In this document: positions 16,290 through 25,832 of the stretch, one piece after another
How positions within the stretch are numbered: position 1 is the stretch's first letter
Layout of the letters: every line of letters starts with the position of its first letter
Assembly (NCBI GenBank): GCA_025352565.1
Contig: JANXTF010000006.1
Coordinates: forward strand, 1-36,212
DNA from: Rhodospirillales bacterium
GTDB taxonomy: Bacteria > Pseudomonadota > Alphaproteobacteria > Acetobacterales > Acetobacteraceae
DNA length: 36,212 nt
Direction: 5' to 3'
The notes under the pieces: model-generated
Database searches by the model: none
Seen by the model: only the letters and a program-made list of their open reading frames with translations
Told to the model about the DNA's origin: nothing
Translations under genes and position numbers: made by a program

Positions 16290-17278
16290 CAGCGCGCGGC
16301 GCGCTGATCCGCAGGCAGGAAGGTGGTGTTGACCATCTTGGACCAGTCGGGTGTGTCCTTGAGCTGCCCGGTAATCTGCAGTCCTTCGATCATGCGGTTC
16401 ATGCCTTCGTAGTCGAAGCGGCCGTCGCTCCAGTAGTCGATGGCGATCAGCTCCTTCATGTGGCTACGGAACAAGGCGGCGTTCGGGTTGCTGTAGTCGC
16501 GCGCGAGGATATCGGCGGCTTCGTCGGGATGTTCACGGACGTAATCGAGGCCCTGCTTGCGGGCGGCGATGATGCCCCTGACAATGTCCGGGTGGTCCTT
16601 GGCGAACTCGACGGTCGTGATGCAGACGGTCTGCATCATTTTGGGGGACATCGCGTCCTTCACCCAGAAGACTGGTTGCACCAGCTTTTTGTTCTGGCCG
16701 TAGATCAGGGAGTCACTGAAGCCCGCATCCACGGCGCCGCTGGTGACGGCGGAGAGGTTGGCGCCGAGGTCTCCGGCGGGCACGAGCTTGACCTGCTGGG
16801 CCGTCATGCCATTGGCCTTGAGCGCCATCAGGATGATCATGTTGGAGACGGAGTTGGGCGAGGTGTAGCCGATGCGCTTGCCCGCGAGATCTTTCAGGCC
16901 GTGAAGATCGGAGCCCATCTTTGCGACCCAAACCTGGTCGCCGACGCTCTGGGTGCCGGCGGAGACGATGACGAGCTTCTGGCCAGTGTTGATGGCTTGG
17001 ACGGCGGCGGCGAGCGACACCTCGCCGAAGGGGATGCCGCCGGCCAGGGTGTTGCGGACGGCTGTGCCGCCGCCCGGCGCGGTGAGGATGCCGGTGACGT
17101 CCACGCCGTGCTGCTTGAAGAAGCCCTTTTCCATGGCGACGGCATAGGGGGCGCCGTAGAACTGACCGCCCCAGTGCGTGACGGTGATGGTTTCCGCGGC
17201 GGCGGGCCTGGCGGCGAGTGCGAGAGTCATGATGCAGCCTGCAGCAAGCATGCGGCGCATGAGCCCTGATCTGGACAT
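16289..17278 (-). CDS. ABC transporter substrate-binding protein, NMT1/SsuA-like
   Basis: The 329-residue periplasmic protein has a Sec signal peptide (basic MSRSGLMRRM, then a hydrophobic core, cleavage likely after RPAAA near residue 28). The start at 17278 is preceded by GGGAGAAATCG. The NMT1-like pattern is VTHWGGQFYGAPYAVAMEKG, followed by FFKQHGVDV and GKRIGYTSPNSVSNMIIL. It is the first gene of the operon. Such proteins bind sulfonates, nitrate, pyrimidine or thiamine precursors and similar small compounds. The sequence does not let me choose. No catabolic enzyme is attached to the operon except perhaps the convergent small unknown gene. Confidence 0.88.
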   Translation of the reverse strand: MSRSGLMRRMLAAGCIMTLALAARPAAAETITVTHWGGQFYGAPYAVAMEKGFFKQHGVDVTGILTAPGGGTAVRNTLAGGIPFGEVSLAAAVQAINTGQKLVIVSAGTQSVGDQVWVAKMGSDLHGLKDLAGKRIGYTSPNSVSNMIILMALKANGMTAQQVKLVPAGDLGANLSAVTSGAVDAGFSDSLIYGQNKKLVQPVFWVKDAMSPKMMQTVCITTVEFAKDHPDIVRGIIAARKQGLDYVREHPDEAADILARDYSNPNAALFRSHMKELIAIDYWSDGRFDYEGMNRMIEGLQITGQLKDTPDWSKMVNTTFLPADQRAAR

Positions 17279-17403
17279 CGATTTCTCCCGTTGCCGACCG
17301 TTGCCCGGCCGTTGCTGGTGGTCAAGCTATCATGGCGGGCGCAGAGGGCAAGGATCGTGGAAGCAGCGCTGCCAGGACGCCTCGAAGCCGCCCGGGATGG
17401 CGA

Positions 17404-17640
17404 TTATGTGAGGACGGCAACCCAGAGCTGGTTGGGCTGAAGGTCGGACTCGCGCATCAAGCGGCGCAACTTCTTGCTGTTCACCCCAGGGCCCCTGGGG
17501 GCAGTGCGGCACCTACGCGGCGGTAACCATGGCGCTCGAACCGGTCGCGAATCGCGCCGATCCGGTCGAGGACCTCGCGGGCATCCATTGCCGCTGTCGC
17601 GGTGCCGCAGAACTTGGATCGCGAGAGGGTCGATAGCTCG
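17404..17640 (-). pseudogene. IS3-family transposase (OrfB) remnant
   Basis: Two adjacent frames on the minus strand together resemble the N-terminal HTH_21 region of IS3 OrfB. The first is VLDRIGAIRDRFERHGYRRV in one frame. The second is VNSKKLRRLMRESDLQP in the other, separated by a frameshift near 17490. The integrase core is absent. It is a short, dead fragment. Confidence 0.65.
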
Positions 17641-17723
17641 CATCCTTTGCAGTCCGAGATGCTCGCGCCTTTCGGCCGGGAAGCAGGCTTCAAAGCCCGC
17701 TTCCGCCGGGCCGCACCTTCGAT

Positions 17724-17933
17724 TCAAACGTCGTCCGGACTCAGCATGGAAATCATCTCAGCCGATCTCTGATGAACCTCTGCTTCTCGTTCGAGGTTCT
17801 TGGGGAAGCGACCACGTTTGGCTTGGCTCAACGCCTTTTTGGCCATTGCCTCATGCCAATACCGAGCCGCCAGGAGAGCAGCGTCCCAACCTCGCTGGTA
17901 TTCCGGCGTAACGACGATGACAGGGTCGGCCAT
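17724..17933 (-). CDS. Small hypothetical protein
   Basis: The 69-residue frame starts at the ATG at 17933, with AGGAAG a few bases upstream. It encodes a mostly helical, charged protein (PEYQRGWDAALLAARYWHEA, then KALSQAKRGRFPKN) with no membrane segment or recognised domain. Such short ORFs are common next to resolvases and IS elements. It lies between an IS3 fragment and a resolvase fragment and may be cargo of a former mobile element. No function is assigned. Confidence 0.5.
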   Translation of the reverse strand: MADPVIVVTPEYQRGWDAALLAARYWHEAMAKKALSQAKRGRFPKNLEREAEVHQRSAEMISMLSPDDV

Positions 17934-18045
17934 AAGAGGATGCTTCCTGGGATGCGATGGGATGGGTCTCGGCAAGGTTCCGATGATGTCCCTTAATCCC
18001 ACACCTGGAGGACGGCCCTTCAGAGTGCAACGTGCGATACGCGTG

Positions 18046-18332
18046 GACTCTTGCGATGACCAGCGGCGAGTGGGTGACCAGGGTGGCGAAGATGCCGAAC
18101 ACCAGCCGCGCCGTGGCGCTCGTCGTGTCGATGCCGCCGGTGAGCACCTTCAGCCCGCCCCCCGCTTCTGGAGCGTGCCGACCAAATTGACGACATGGGC
18201 AAGCGAGCGACCGATCCGGTCGAGTTTCCAGACCACGAGCGCGTCGCCGTCGCGAAGCGCGTCGAGCGCGCGGGCAAGCCCAGGCCGGTCGGTGACGCCG
18301 CCGCTGCAGATGTTCTCGTAGATCGCCGCCAC
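18046..18332 (-). pseudogene. Serine recombinase (resolvase/invertase) remnant
   Basis: On the minus strand, YENICSGGVTDRPGLARALD and VVWKLDRIGRSLAHVVNLVG (18150-18332) are the middle of a Tn3-type resolvase catalytic domain. The frame then shifts near 18148 and continues as LTGGIDTTSATARLVFGIFA in another frame. The N-terminus with the catalytic serine and the C-terminal DNA-binding HTH are both missing. It is inactive. Confidence 0.75.
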
Positions 18333-18460
18333 TGCTCGCCCGCGGTCGGGCGGCGCTGCCCGCCGCCGCGCCTGCAGCGCTACCGGCCCGATCCGTGCAG
18401 CAGCGCCGCGCCCGGTCGCGTGAGACGGATCAGACTGCTGCGGCGTGACGCGGCAGCGGC

Positions 18461-18511
18461 TTTATGCGGCCTTTATGCTGAGTCACACTGAACCTGATCG
18501 AGCCTTTACGC
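18461..18511 (+). promoter_or_regulatory. Phased TTTATGC repeats, candidate KdpE operator
   Basis: TTTATGC occurs at 18461 and 18472 (11 bp apart), and TTTACGC at 18505, a further 33 bp away, so all three lie on one helical face. E. coli KdpE binds TTTATA/TTTACA half-sites spaced 11 bp apart, as I recall. The cluster lies about 40-90 bp upstream of the small membrane ORF that precedes kdpF, the expected place for activation by phosphorylated KdpE when potassium is low. Confidence 0.6.
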
Positions 18512-18553
18512 CGCTTCGCCCATGTTGCCGATCACAACAACAGGGGCACCCCC

Positions 18554-18637
18554 ATGCTTGACCTCCTGGCCGCCACGCTCGGCGTCATCGGCATCCTGCT
18601 CATGGCTGGCTACGCTGCGCTATGCGAGCGGATCTAG
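18554..18637 (+). CDS. Tiny membrane ORF upstream of kdpF
   Basis: The frame encodes a 27-residue peptide: MLDLLAATLGVIGILLMAGY and then a short tail ending CERI. It forms a single hydrophobic helix and ends 4 bp before kdpF. Short membrane ORFs in this position, ending in a Cys-x-Arg-type tail, precede kdpF in other bacteria as far as I recall. A role as an accessory subunit or leader peptide of the Kdp complex is inference. Confidence 0.55.
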   Translation: MLDLLAATLGVIGILLMAGYAALCERI

Positions 18638-18641
18638 CGGC

Positions 18642-18728
18642 ATGCTGGACCTGATCCTCGGCGGGGCCGTGTCGGCCGGCCTGTTCTTCTACCTGGTCTG
18701 GGCGCTCGTGCGCCCCGAAGACTTCTAG
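18642..18728 (+). CDS. kdpF: Potassium-transporting ATPase subunit KdpF
   Basis: The 28-residue single-helix peptide begins [20 protein letters not shown] and ends with the ALVRPEDF tail typical of KdpF (ALLRPEKF-like). KdpF stabilises the KdpABC complex in the inner membrane. It lies 10 bp before kdpA. A longer in-frame start at 18522 is rejected because it would read through the upstream tiny ORF in another frame. Confidence 0.88.
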   Translation: MLDLILGGAVSAGLFFYLVWALVRPEDF

Positions 18729-18738
18729 GGCGCCCAGC

Positions 18739-20448
18739 ATGACCCTCATCGGTTGGGCGCAGGTCGCGCTCGCACTCATCCTCGTGTTCCTGGCGGCCGT
18801 GCCGCTGGGCCGCTACGTCGCAGCCGTCATGCAGGGCGGGCGCAGCGCGCTGTCCCCCGTGCTCGGTCCGGTGGAGCGCGGGATATATGCCCTATGCGGC
18901 GTGAACCCGGCGCACGGCATGGGCTGGCGCGGCTACGTAGCGGCGCTGTTGGTGCTGAACGCGCTGCACTTCCTGCTGCTGTACGCCATCCTGCGCGGGC
19001 AGTATTACCTGCCGTTCAACCCGCAGGGCTTCAGCGGCATGTCGCCGCGTCTGGCCTTCAACACCGCCATCAGCTTCGTCACCAACACCAACTGGCAGGC
19101 TTATGCCGGGGAGTCGACGTTGAGCCATGGCGCGCAGATGCTGGGCCTTACGGTCCACAACTTCCTGTCCGCCGCCACCGGCATTGCCGCGGCCTGCGCC
19201 GTGTCGCGGGCCTTCGCGGCAAGCAGGCTGCGGACGCTGGGCAACCTGTGGGCCGACGTGACACGGGCCATGCTGTATATCCTGATGCCGCTCGCGCTTG
19301 TGGTTGCCTCGCTGCTGCTGGCGATGGGCGTGCCTCAAACCCTGGCGGGGTCGGTGGATGCGACCACGCTGGAGGGGGCCAAGCAGACCATCGCCCTCGG
19401 TCCCGTCGCCTTCCAGGAGGCGATCAAGCTGGTCGGCACCAACGGCGGCGGCTTTTTCAACGCCAACTCGGCGCATCCGTTCGAGAACCCGACGGCGCTC
19501 AGCAACCTGCTGGAGAACTGGTCCCTCCTGATACTGCCCTTCTCGATGGCCGTCGCATTCGGCCGCATCGTCGGCGACCGGCGCCAGGGCTTCGCGCTCA
19601 TGTGGGTGATGGGGTCGCTGCTGGCGGTGTTCGCCGGGTTGACCTACGCGGCGGAGGCGGCGGGCAACCCGCTGCTGCACGCGCTGGGTGTGGACGCGGT
19701 GGCGGGCAACATGGAGGGCAAGGAGGTGCGCTTTGGCGTTGCCGCGTCGTCGCTGTTCGCGGCGTCTGCCACGGCCACCAGTACCGGCGCGGTAAACGCC
19801 ATGCACGACAGCTTCACGCCGCTGGGCGGGTTCGTCACCCTGTTCCTGATGCAGTTGGGGGAGGTCGTGCCCGGCGGCGTCGGGTCGGGGCTGTACGGCA
19901 TCCTGGTGTTCGCGCTGCTGGCTGTGTTCGTCGCCGGGCTGATGGTGGGGCGCACGCCGGAGTACTTGGGCAAGAAGGTGCAGGCGCGCGAGATCAAGCT
20001 GGCGATGCTGGCGGTGCTGATCCTGCCGCTGTGCATCCTGGGTGGCACGGCGATGAGCCTAATGACGGAGAGCGGCACCGGGTCGCTGTCCAACGCCGGG
20101 CCGCACGGGCTGAGCCAGATGTTGTACGCCTGGACATCCGCCACGGCCAACAACGGCAGCGCTTTCGCCGGTATCTCCGCCGACACGGACCTGCTGGACT
20201 GGGGGCTAGGCGTGGCCATGCTGCTAGGGCGGTTCGCGTTCCTGGTGCCGGTGCTGGCAATCGCGGGCAGCCTGGCGGCCAAGCCCAAGCTGCCGCCCTC
20301 CGCCGGCACCTTCCCCACGCACGGGCCGCTGTTCATCGGCCTGCTGGTGGGCGTGATCCTGATCCTGGGCGGCTTGCAGTTCCTGCCCGCCCTGTCGCTT
20401 GGCCCGCTGGCGGAGCACTTCGCCATGCTCGCCGGCAAGACGTTCTAG
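18739..20448 (+). CDS. kdpA: Potassium-transporting ATPase subunit A
   Basis: The 569-residue channel-like subunit binds and translocates K+ in the inner membrane. Selectivity-loop motifs are all present in order: [57 protein letters not shown] and [15 protein letters not shown]. The length is close to E. coli KdpA (557). It has about ten membrane helices. It is followed 12 bp later by kdpB, and TAGGAGG at its stop codon serves as the ribosome site for kdpB. Confidence 0.97.
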   Translation: MTLIGWAQVALALILVFLAAVPLGRYVAAVMQGGRSALSPVLGPVERGIYALCGVNPAHGMGWRGYVAALLVLNALHFLLLYAILRGQYYLPFNPQGFSGMSPRLAFNTAISFVTNTNWQAYAGESTLSHGAQMLGLTVHNFLSAATGIAAACAVSRAFAASRLRTLGNLWADVTRAMLYILMPLALVVASLLLAMGVPQTLAGSVDATTLEGAKQTIALGPVAFQEAIKLVGTNGGGFFNANSAHPFENPTALSNLLENWSLLILPFSMAVAFGRIVGDRRQGFALMWVMGSLLAVFAGLTYAAEAAGNPLLHALGVDAVAGNMEGKEVRFGVAASSLFAASATATSTGAVNAMHDSFTPLGGFVTLFLMQLGEVVPGGVGSGLYGILVFALLAVFVAGLMVGRTPEYLGKKVQAREIKLAMLAVLILPLCILGGTAMSLMTESGTGSLSNAGPHGLSQMLYAWTSATANNGSAFAGISADTDLLDWGLGVAMLLGRFAFLVPVLAIAGSLAAKPKLPPSAGTFPTHGPLFIGLLVGVILILGGLQFLPALSLGPLAEHFAMLAGKTF

Positions 20449-20460
20449 GAGGCCCTGACC

Positions 20461-22494
20461 ATGGTCCAGACCGCTGACACCATCGCGCTGTTCGACAGCA
20501 CGATCATCGCCCGCGCCGCGCGGGACGCCTTCGCCAAGCTGAATCCCGCGCGTCTGATCCGCAACCCCGTCATCTTCGTCACCGAGATCGTGGCGGTGCT
20601 GGTGACGGTGCTTGCCATACGCAACGCGATGACCGGCCAGCCCTGGACCTTCGCCGCCTCCATCGCCGTCTGGCTGTGGCTGACGGTGCTGTTCGCGACC
20701 TTCGCCGAGGCGGTGGCCGAGGGCCGGGGCCGCGCCCGCGCCGAAAGCCTGCGCCGCGCCCGGTCGGACGCGGTGGCCAAGCTGATGGCCAACCCCGCCG
20801 ACCGCACCCGCATCACCGCCACCCCGGCCTCCGCGCTGCGCCGTGGCAGCGTCGTTCTTGTCGAAGCGGGGGACTTGATGCCCAGCGACGGCGAGATCAT
20901 CGAGGGCGTGGCGAGCGTCAACGAAAGCGCCGTCACCGGCGAGAGCGCGCCCGTCATTCGGGAGGCCGGCGGCGACCGCAGCGCCGTCACCGGCGGCACG
21001 CAGGTGGTGTCGGACTGGCTTGTGGTCCGCATCACCGCCGACCCCGGCAGCACCTTCCTGGACCGCATGATCGGCCTGGTGGAAGGGGCAAGCCGCCGCA
21101 AGACGCCGAACGAGATCGCGCTCGACATCCTGCTGGCAGGCCTCACGATCATCTTCCTGATTGCGGTCGTGACCCTGGTGGGGCTGGCCAAGTACTCCGG
21201 CACCGACCTCGGCGTGCCTGTGCTGGCGGCACTGCTGGTGACGCTGATCCCCACCACCATTGGCGGCCTGCTGTCCGCCATCGGCATCGCCGGCATGGAT
21301 CGGCTGGTCCGGTTCAACGTGGTCGCCACGTCGGGCCGCGCCGTGGAGGCCGCGGGCGACGTGGACACGCTGCTGCTGGACAAGACCGGCACCATTACCT
21401 TCGGCAACCGGATGTGCGCCGGGCTGACGGGCGTGCCCGGCGTGGACGAACGGGCCATCGCCGAGGCCGCCGCCATGGCATCCCTGGGCGACGATACGCC
21501 CGAGGGCCGGTCCATCCTGGCCTGGGTGCGCGACCGGCACGGCCTGGTGCCCGCCACGCCGGCGGGCGCCGAGGCGATCCCGTTCAGTGCAACCACCCGT
21601 GTGTCCGGCCTGGATGCCAATGGCCGAGTTTGGCGCAAGGGCGCGGTGGACTCCCTGCTCAAGCTGGCTGGGGGCGAGCCGCCGGCAGTCTTCAGCGCCG
21701 CCGTGGACCGCATCGCACGGGCGGGCGGCACGCCGCTGGCGGTGGCGCTGGATGGCCGTCTGATGGGCGTGATCGAACTGAAAGACATCGTGAAGCCCGG
21801 CATACGCGACCGCTTCGCCCAGCTCCGCGCCATGGGCATCCGCACCGTGATGATCACGGGCGACAACAAGGTGACGGCGGCGGCCATTGCCACGGAGGCC
21901 GGGGTGGACGACTTCCTGGCGCAGGCTACGCCGCAGGACAAGCTGGATTACATCCGCAAGGTGCAGGCCGAGGGCCGGCTGGTCGCCATGTGCGGTGACG
22001 GCACCAACGACGCTCCGGCGCTGGCCCAGGCCGACGTGGGCGTGGCCATGCAGACCGGCACGCAAGCTGCGCGCGAGGCCGGCAACATGGTGGACCTGGA
22101 CAGCGACCCCACCAAGCTGATCGAGGTGGTGGAGATCGGCAAGCAGCTGCTTATCACCCGCGGGTCCCTCACCACGTTCAGCATCGCTAACGACGTGAGC
22201 AAGTACTTCGCCATCCTGCCTGCGATCTTCGTGGCCACCTATCCGGAGCTGGGGACGCTGAACGTCATGCGTCTTGCCAGCCCGCAGAGCGCGATCCTGT
22301 CGGCGGTGATCTTCAACGCCCTCATCATCGTCGCCCTGGTGCCGCTGGCGTTGCGCGGCGTGCGCTTCCGGCCGCTGGGCGCCGCGGCGCTGCTGCGGCG
22401 CAACCTGCTGGTCTATGGCCTGGGTGGGCTGGTGGCCCCCTTCGCCGGCATCAAGCTGATTGACATGATCCTTTCCCTGTTAGGGTTCGCATGA
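20461..22494 (+). CDS. kdpB: Potassium-transporting P-type ATPase subunit B
   Basis: This 677-residue type IA P-type ATPase powers K+ uptake. The phosphorylation motif [11 protein letters not shown] has Asp307, the same number as in E. coli. The actuator motif VTGESAPV has the regulatory Ser at 162. The hinge motif [19 protein letters not shown] and the nucleotide-domain KGAVDSLL are present. All catalytic residues that I can check are intact. Its stop overlaps the kdpC start as ATGA. Confidence 0.97.
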   Translation: MVQTADTIALFDSTIIARAARDAFAKLNPARLIRNPVIFVTEIVAVLVTVLAIRNAMTGQPWTFAASIAVWLWLTVLFATFAEAVAEGRGRARAESLRRARSDAVAKLMANPADRTRITATPASALRRGSVVLVEAGDLMPSDGEIIEGVASVNESAVTGESAPVIREAGGDRSAVTGGTQVVSDWLVVRITADPGSTFLDRMIGLVEGASRRKTPNEIALDILLAGLTIIFLIAVVTLVGLAKYSGTDLGVPVLAALLVTLIPTTIGGLLSAIGIAGMDRLVRFNVVATSGRAVEAAGDVDTLLLDKTGTITFGNRMCAGLTGVPGVDERAIAEAAAMASLGDDTPEGRSILAWVRDRHGLVPATPAGAEAIPFSATTRVSGLDANGRVWRKGAVDSLLKLAGGEPPAVFSAAVDRIARAGGTPLAVALDGRLMGVIELKDIVKPGIRDRFAQLRAMGIRTVMITGDNKVTAAAIATEAGVDDFLAQATPQDKLDYIRKVQAEGRLVAMCGDGTNDAPALAQADVGVAMQTGTQAAREAGNMVDLDSDPTKLIEVVEIGKQLLITRGSLTTFSIANDVSKYFAILPAIFVATYPELGTLNVMRLASPQSAILSAVIFNALIIVALVPLALRGVRFRPLGAAALLRRNLLVYGLGGLVAPFAGIKLIDMILSLLGFA

Positions 22495-23156
22495 ACATTA
22501 TCTCTCCCGTACCCGCGACAGCCCAGGGCCAAGATGGCCCTGGCCCCGCTGAGGCACCTTTGGGCTTCCTGTCCGCCATCCGCCCGGCGGTCATGCTGAT
22601 CGCCGTGTTCACCGCCCTGACCGGGCTGGCCGTGCCCCTCGGTTTCGTGGAGCTGGGAGGAGCGGTGCTGCCCACCCAAGCTGGGGGCAGCCTGATCGAG
22701 CGTGACGGCAAGGTGGTTGGCTCGTCGCTGATCGGCCAAGCGTTCACTGGGGACAAGTACTTCCACGGGCGTCTCTCCGCCACCACGGACGCTGACCCGG
22801 CGGACAGCACCAAGCAGGTGCCGGCGCCCTACAATGCGGCGGCCTCCCTGGCGTCCAACATGGGCGCCACGAGCAAGGCGCTCGTGGAGCGGGTGCAGGG
22901 CGACATCGCGACGGCAGGGCCGGCGCCCGTGCCGGCAGACGCCGTAACCACCTCGGCATCGGGGCTGGACCCGCACGTTACGCCGGGCAACGCCCTGCGG
23001 CAGGTTGCCCGCATTGCCGCGGCGCGCGGAATGCCGGATGAGCGGGTGCGGGCGTTGTTGGCCGAGAGCACCGAAGGCCGGCTCCTGGGTGTGATCGGGG
23101 AGCCGCGGGTGAACGTGCTGCGCCTCAACATCGCGTTGGACGCTGTCGCGCGGTAA
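22491..23156 (+). CDS. kdpC: Potassium-transporting ATPase subunit C
   Basis: The 221-residue KdpC has one N-terminal membrane helix (residues about 28-52, [20 protein letters not shown]) and a periplasmic domain. Motifs are [40 protein letters not shown] and [19 protein letters not shown]. It is somewhat longer than E. coli KdpC (190), with an extended N-terminus. It stabilises the KdpAB complex and raises its ATP affinity. It starts within the kdpB stop and ends 9 bp before kdpD. Confidence 0.95.
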   Translation: MNIISPVPATAQGQDGPGPAEAPLGFLSAIRPAVMLIAVFTALTGLAVPLGFVELGGAVLPTQAGGSLIERDGKVVGSSLIGQAFTGDKYFHGRLSATTDADPADSTKQVPAPYNAAASLASNMGATSKALVERVQGDIATAGPAPVPADAVTTSASGLDPHVTPGNALRQVARIAAARGMPDERVRALLAESTEGRLLGVIGEPRVNVLRLNIALDAVAR

Positions 23157-23165
23157 AAGGGGCCA

Positions 23166-25814
23166 ATGGACGACACTCGCCCAGACCCGGACGCCCTGAT
23201 CGCCGCCGCCGCCGCCCGGGAAGGGCGCGGGTGGCTCAAGGTGTTCCTGGGGGCGGCGCCGGGCGTGGGCAAGACGTGGGAGATGCTGACCCAGGCCCGC
23301 CGCCGCCAGGCTGAGGGCGTGGACGTGCTGGCCGGCGTCATCGAGACGCATGGCCGCGCCGAGACGGAAGCCCAGGTGGGCGGCCTCTGCCTGCTGCCCC
23401 GGCGCGAGGTGCCCTACCGCAGCCAGACTCTGCAGGAGTTCGACCTCGACGCCGCGCTGCAACGCCGCCCCGGCCTGCTGTTGGTGGACGAGCTGGCCCA
23501 CACCAACGCCCCCGGCAGCCGCCACGCCAAGCGGTGGGAGGACGTGCAGGAGCTGGTGGAGGCCGGGCTGACGGTGTGGGCGACGCTCAACGTGCAACAC
23601 CTGGAAAGCCTGAACGACGACGTGGCCCGTATCACCGGCATCCGCGTGACCGAGACCCTGCCGGACGCCGTGCTTGAGGGCGCCGACGAGATTGAGCTGA
23701 TAGACGTGCCCCCCGCCGAGCTGCGCGCGCGCCTGACCAGTGGTCGCATCTACCGCGCCGACACCGCGCGGCGCGCGCTGGACGGCTACTTCAAGGAGGG
23801 CAACCTCGCCGCCCTGCGGGAGATCGCGCTGCGCAAGGCGGCGGAGCACGTGGACGAGGATGTGCGGAAGTGGATGCGCCAATCCGGCGTGTCCGGTCCC
23901 TGGCCTGCTGGTGGCCGCGTGCTGGCGCTGGTCGGCCCGGATGCGTCCGGGGAGGCTGTGGTGCGCCATGCCAAGCGCCTGGCCGACGCGCTGCACGCGC
24001 CTTGGACGGTGCTGCACGTTGAGCACCCCGCCGCCGCGCCGGACAGCCGGCCGTCGCTGGCGATGGCTCAGGGGCTGGGTGCGGAGGTCGAGACGCGGTC
24101 CGGTGCCGACCTGGCCGGCGTTGCCCTGGACGTCGCGCGGGCGCGCAACGCGACCCACATTGTGATCGGGCGGGCGCGCCTGCCGTGGTGGCGGCGCCTG
24201 CTGGGCCGGTCCTTGAGCCTGGAACTGCTGCGCCGCGCGCCTGAGTACGCCCTGCACGTCGTGCCGTCGCCGGCCCTGGCGCGGCCCCGGCGTACGGTGG
24301 CGCCAGTCCCGCATGATTGGGTGGGGTGGGCGGTGGCGACGGGCCTGGTCGCCGCGGTGACCAGCGGCGGGCTGCTGGCGGGCGACGCTATGCCGCCGGA
24401 GGCGATGGGCATGGTGTTCCTGGCCGTGGTGGTGGCTGCTGCCAGCCTGCGCGGGCTGCTGGTGGCGCTGTATGCGGCGGTGGCGGCCTTCCTGGCCTGG
24501 GATTTTTTCTTCATCCCGCCGATCTATACGGTGACCATCGCCAACGCCCGGGACGCGACGGCCGCGGTCGTGTTCTTGCTGGTGGCGGCGATGACCGGGC
24601 TGCTGGCGGGCCGCGTCCGGGCAGAGGCGCGGGCGGGGCAGGCGCGCATAGACAGCTTGCGCCGGGTTGGCGCGTTCAGCCGCCGCTTGGGGGAGCCGGC
24701 GACGGAGCCGGACCTGTTGCGGGAAGTTGCGCGCCAGGCCGCGGGCATCGCCGGCCAGGGCGCGGTGCTGGTCCGCGACGGGGAGGACGTGGTGCTGCGC
24801 GCCGCCGAGCCGCATTTGGACACCCTGGACGAGGGCGCCTGGGCCGCCGCGCGCTGGGCTGCGGCGCACGACGTGGAAACCGGGTGCGGCACCTCGACCC
24901 TGCCGTCCGCCAGTTGGCGTTTCCTGCCGATGCGGACCGTGCGCGGCGGGGGCGGCGTGTTGGGCGTGCGGGCACCGGCTGGCGGCACGGGCTTCGACCC
25001 GCCGGCCGTCCAGGCGCTGGAGGCCCTGGCGGACCAGGCGGCCATCGCGCTGGAGCGGGTGCACCTGGCCGGTGAGTCCGCCCGCGCCGCGGCGATGGAG
25101 GAGACAGGGCGGCTGCGGACCGCGCTGCTCAACTCGCTCAGCCACGACCTGCGGACGCCGTTGACCGGTATCCGGGGCGCCGCCGAAACGCTGCGGGGCT
25201 CCTGGCAGGGCTTGGCCCCCGCCGTGCGCGCCGACCTGCTGCTGTCCATCGAGGAGGACACGGCGCGCATGGCCCGTTTCCTGTCCAACATCATGGACCT
25301 GACCCGGCTGGAGAGCGGCGAGGTCCGCCCGCGCCTGGCCGCGGTGGACGTGGCGGGAGTGATCGAGGCCGCGGTGGTCCGGGTGCCGGGCGCGCTGCAC
25401 GCCGGCGTGGCCCTGCCGGACCCCCCGCCGCTCGTGCTGGCCGACGCGGCGCTGCTGGAGCAGGTGCTGGTCAACCTGCTGGACAACGCAGCTAAATACG
25501 CCGCCGCGGGCGCCCGCACGGTCGTGCGCGTGGGTGCGGGCCGCGGCGCCGGGGGCCGGGCGGAGGTGGCAATCGCCGTCGCCGACGAAGGCGTGGGCAT
25601 CCCCGCCGCGGACCTGCCGCACGTCTTCGACAGCTTCTACCGTGCCCGGCGCGGGGACCGGGTGGCGCCAGGCACCGGGCTGGGCCTGGCCATCGCCCGC
25701 AGCATGGTGGAAGCGATGGGCGGCAGTATCGAGGCCGCCAGCCCGCGCCCGGACCTGCCGCGGGACGGCGCACCCGGCACAATGGTGACAGTTCGCCTGC
25801 CGGCAGCCCCATGA
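23166..25814 (+). CDS. kdpD: Osmosensitive K+ channel sensor histidine kinase KdpD
   Basis: The 882-residue sensor kinase has an N-terminal KdpD domain with Walker A GAAPGVGKT (residues 29-37) and the LLLVDELAHTNAPGSRHAKR region near 105. A USP-like domain follows (about 240-370, TVLHVEHPAAAPD), then four close membrane helices at about 382-485 and a GAF-like segment. The HisKA box is SLSHDLRTPLTGIRG with His660. The ATPase domain carries NLLDNAAKYA, DEGVGIP and GTGLGLAIARS. It senses potassium or osmotic stress and phosphorylates KdpE. The gene is in line with kdpFABC, 9 bp downstream. Confidence 0.97.
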   Translation: MDDTRPDPDALIAAAAAREGRGWLKVFLGAAPGVGKTWEMLTQARRRQAEGVDVLAGVIETHGRAETEAQVGGLCLLPRREVPYRSQTLQEFDLDAALQRRPGLLLVDELAHTNAPGSRHAKRWEDVQELVEAGLTVWATLNVQHLESLNDDVARITGIRVTETLPDAVLEGADEIELIDVPPAELRARLTSGRIYRADTARRALDGYFKEGNLAALREIALRKAAEHVDEDVRKWMRQSGVSGPWPAGGRVLALVGPDASGEAVVRHAKRLADALHAPWTVLHVEHPAAAPDSRPSLAMAQGLGAEVETRSGADLAGVALDVARARNATHIVIGRARLPWWRRLLGRSLSLELLRRAPEYALHVVPSPALARPRRTVAPVPHDWVGWAVATGLVAAVTSGGLLAGDAMPPEAMGMVFLAVVVAAASLRGLLVALYAAVAAFLAWDFFFIPPIYTVTIANARDATAAVVFLLVAAMTGLLAGRVRAEARAGQARIDSLRRVGAFSRRLGEPATEPDLLREVARQAAGIAGQGAVLVRDGEDVVLRAAEPHLDTLDEGAWAAARWAAAHDVETGCGTSTLPSASWRFLPMRTVRGGGGVLGVRAPAGGTGFDPPAVQALEALADQAAIALERVHLAGESARAAAMEETGRLRTALLNSLSHDLRTPLTGIRGAAETLRGSWQGLAPAVRADLLLSIEEDTARMARFLSNIMDLTRLESGEVRPRLAAVDVAGVIEAAVVRVPGALHAGVALPDPPPLVLADAALLEQVLVNLLDNAAKYAAAGARTVVRVGAGRGAGGRAEVAIAVADEGVGIPAADLPHVFDSFYRARRGDRVAPGTGLGLAIARSMVEAMGGSIEAASPRPDLPRDGAPGTMVTVRLPAAP

Positions 25815-25832
25815 TGACGTCCTAATGGCGGC

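Noticed and set aside
20224-22065. 613-codon antisense frame opposite kdpA and kdpB
   Set aside because: It is composition-driven (His/Arg/Gly-rich low complexity), with no domain, and lies fully opposite well-conserved kdp genes.
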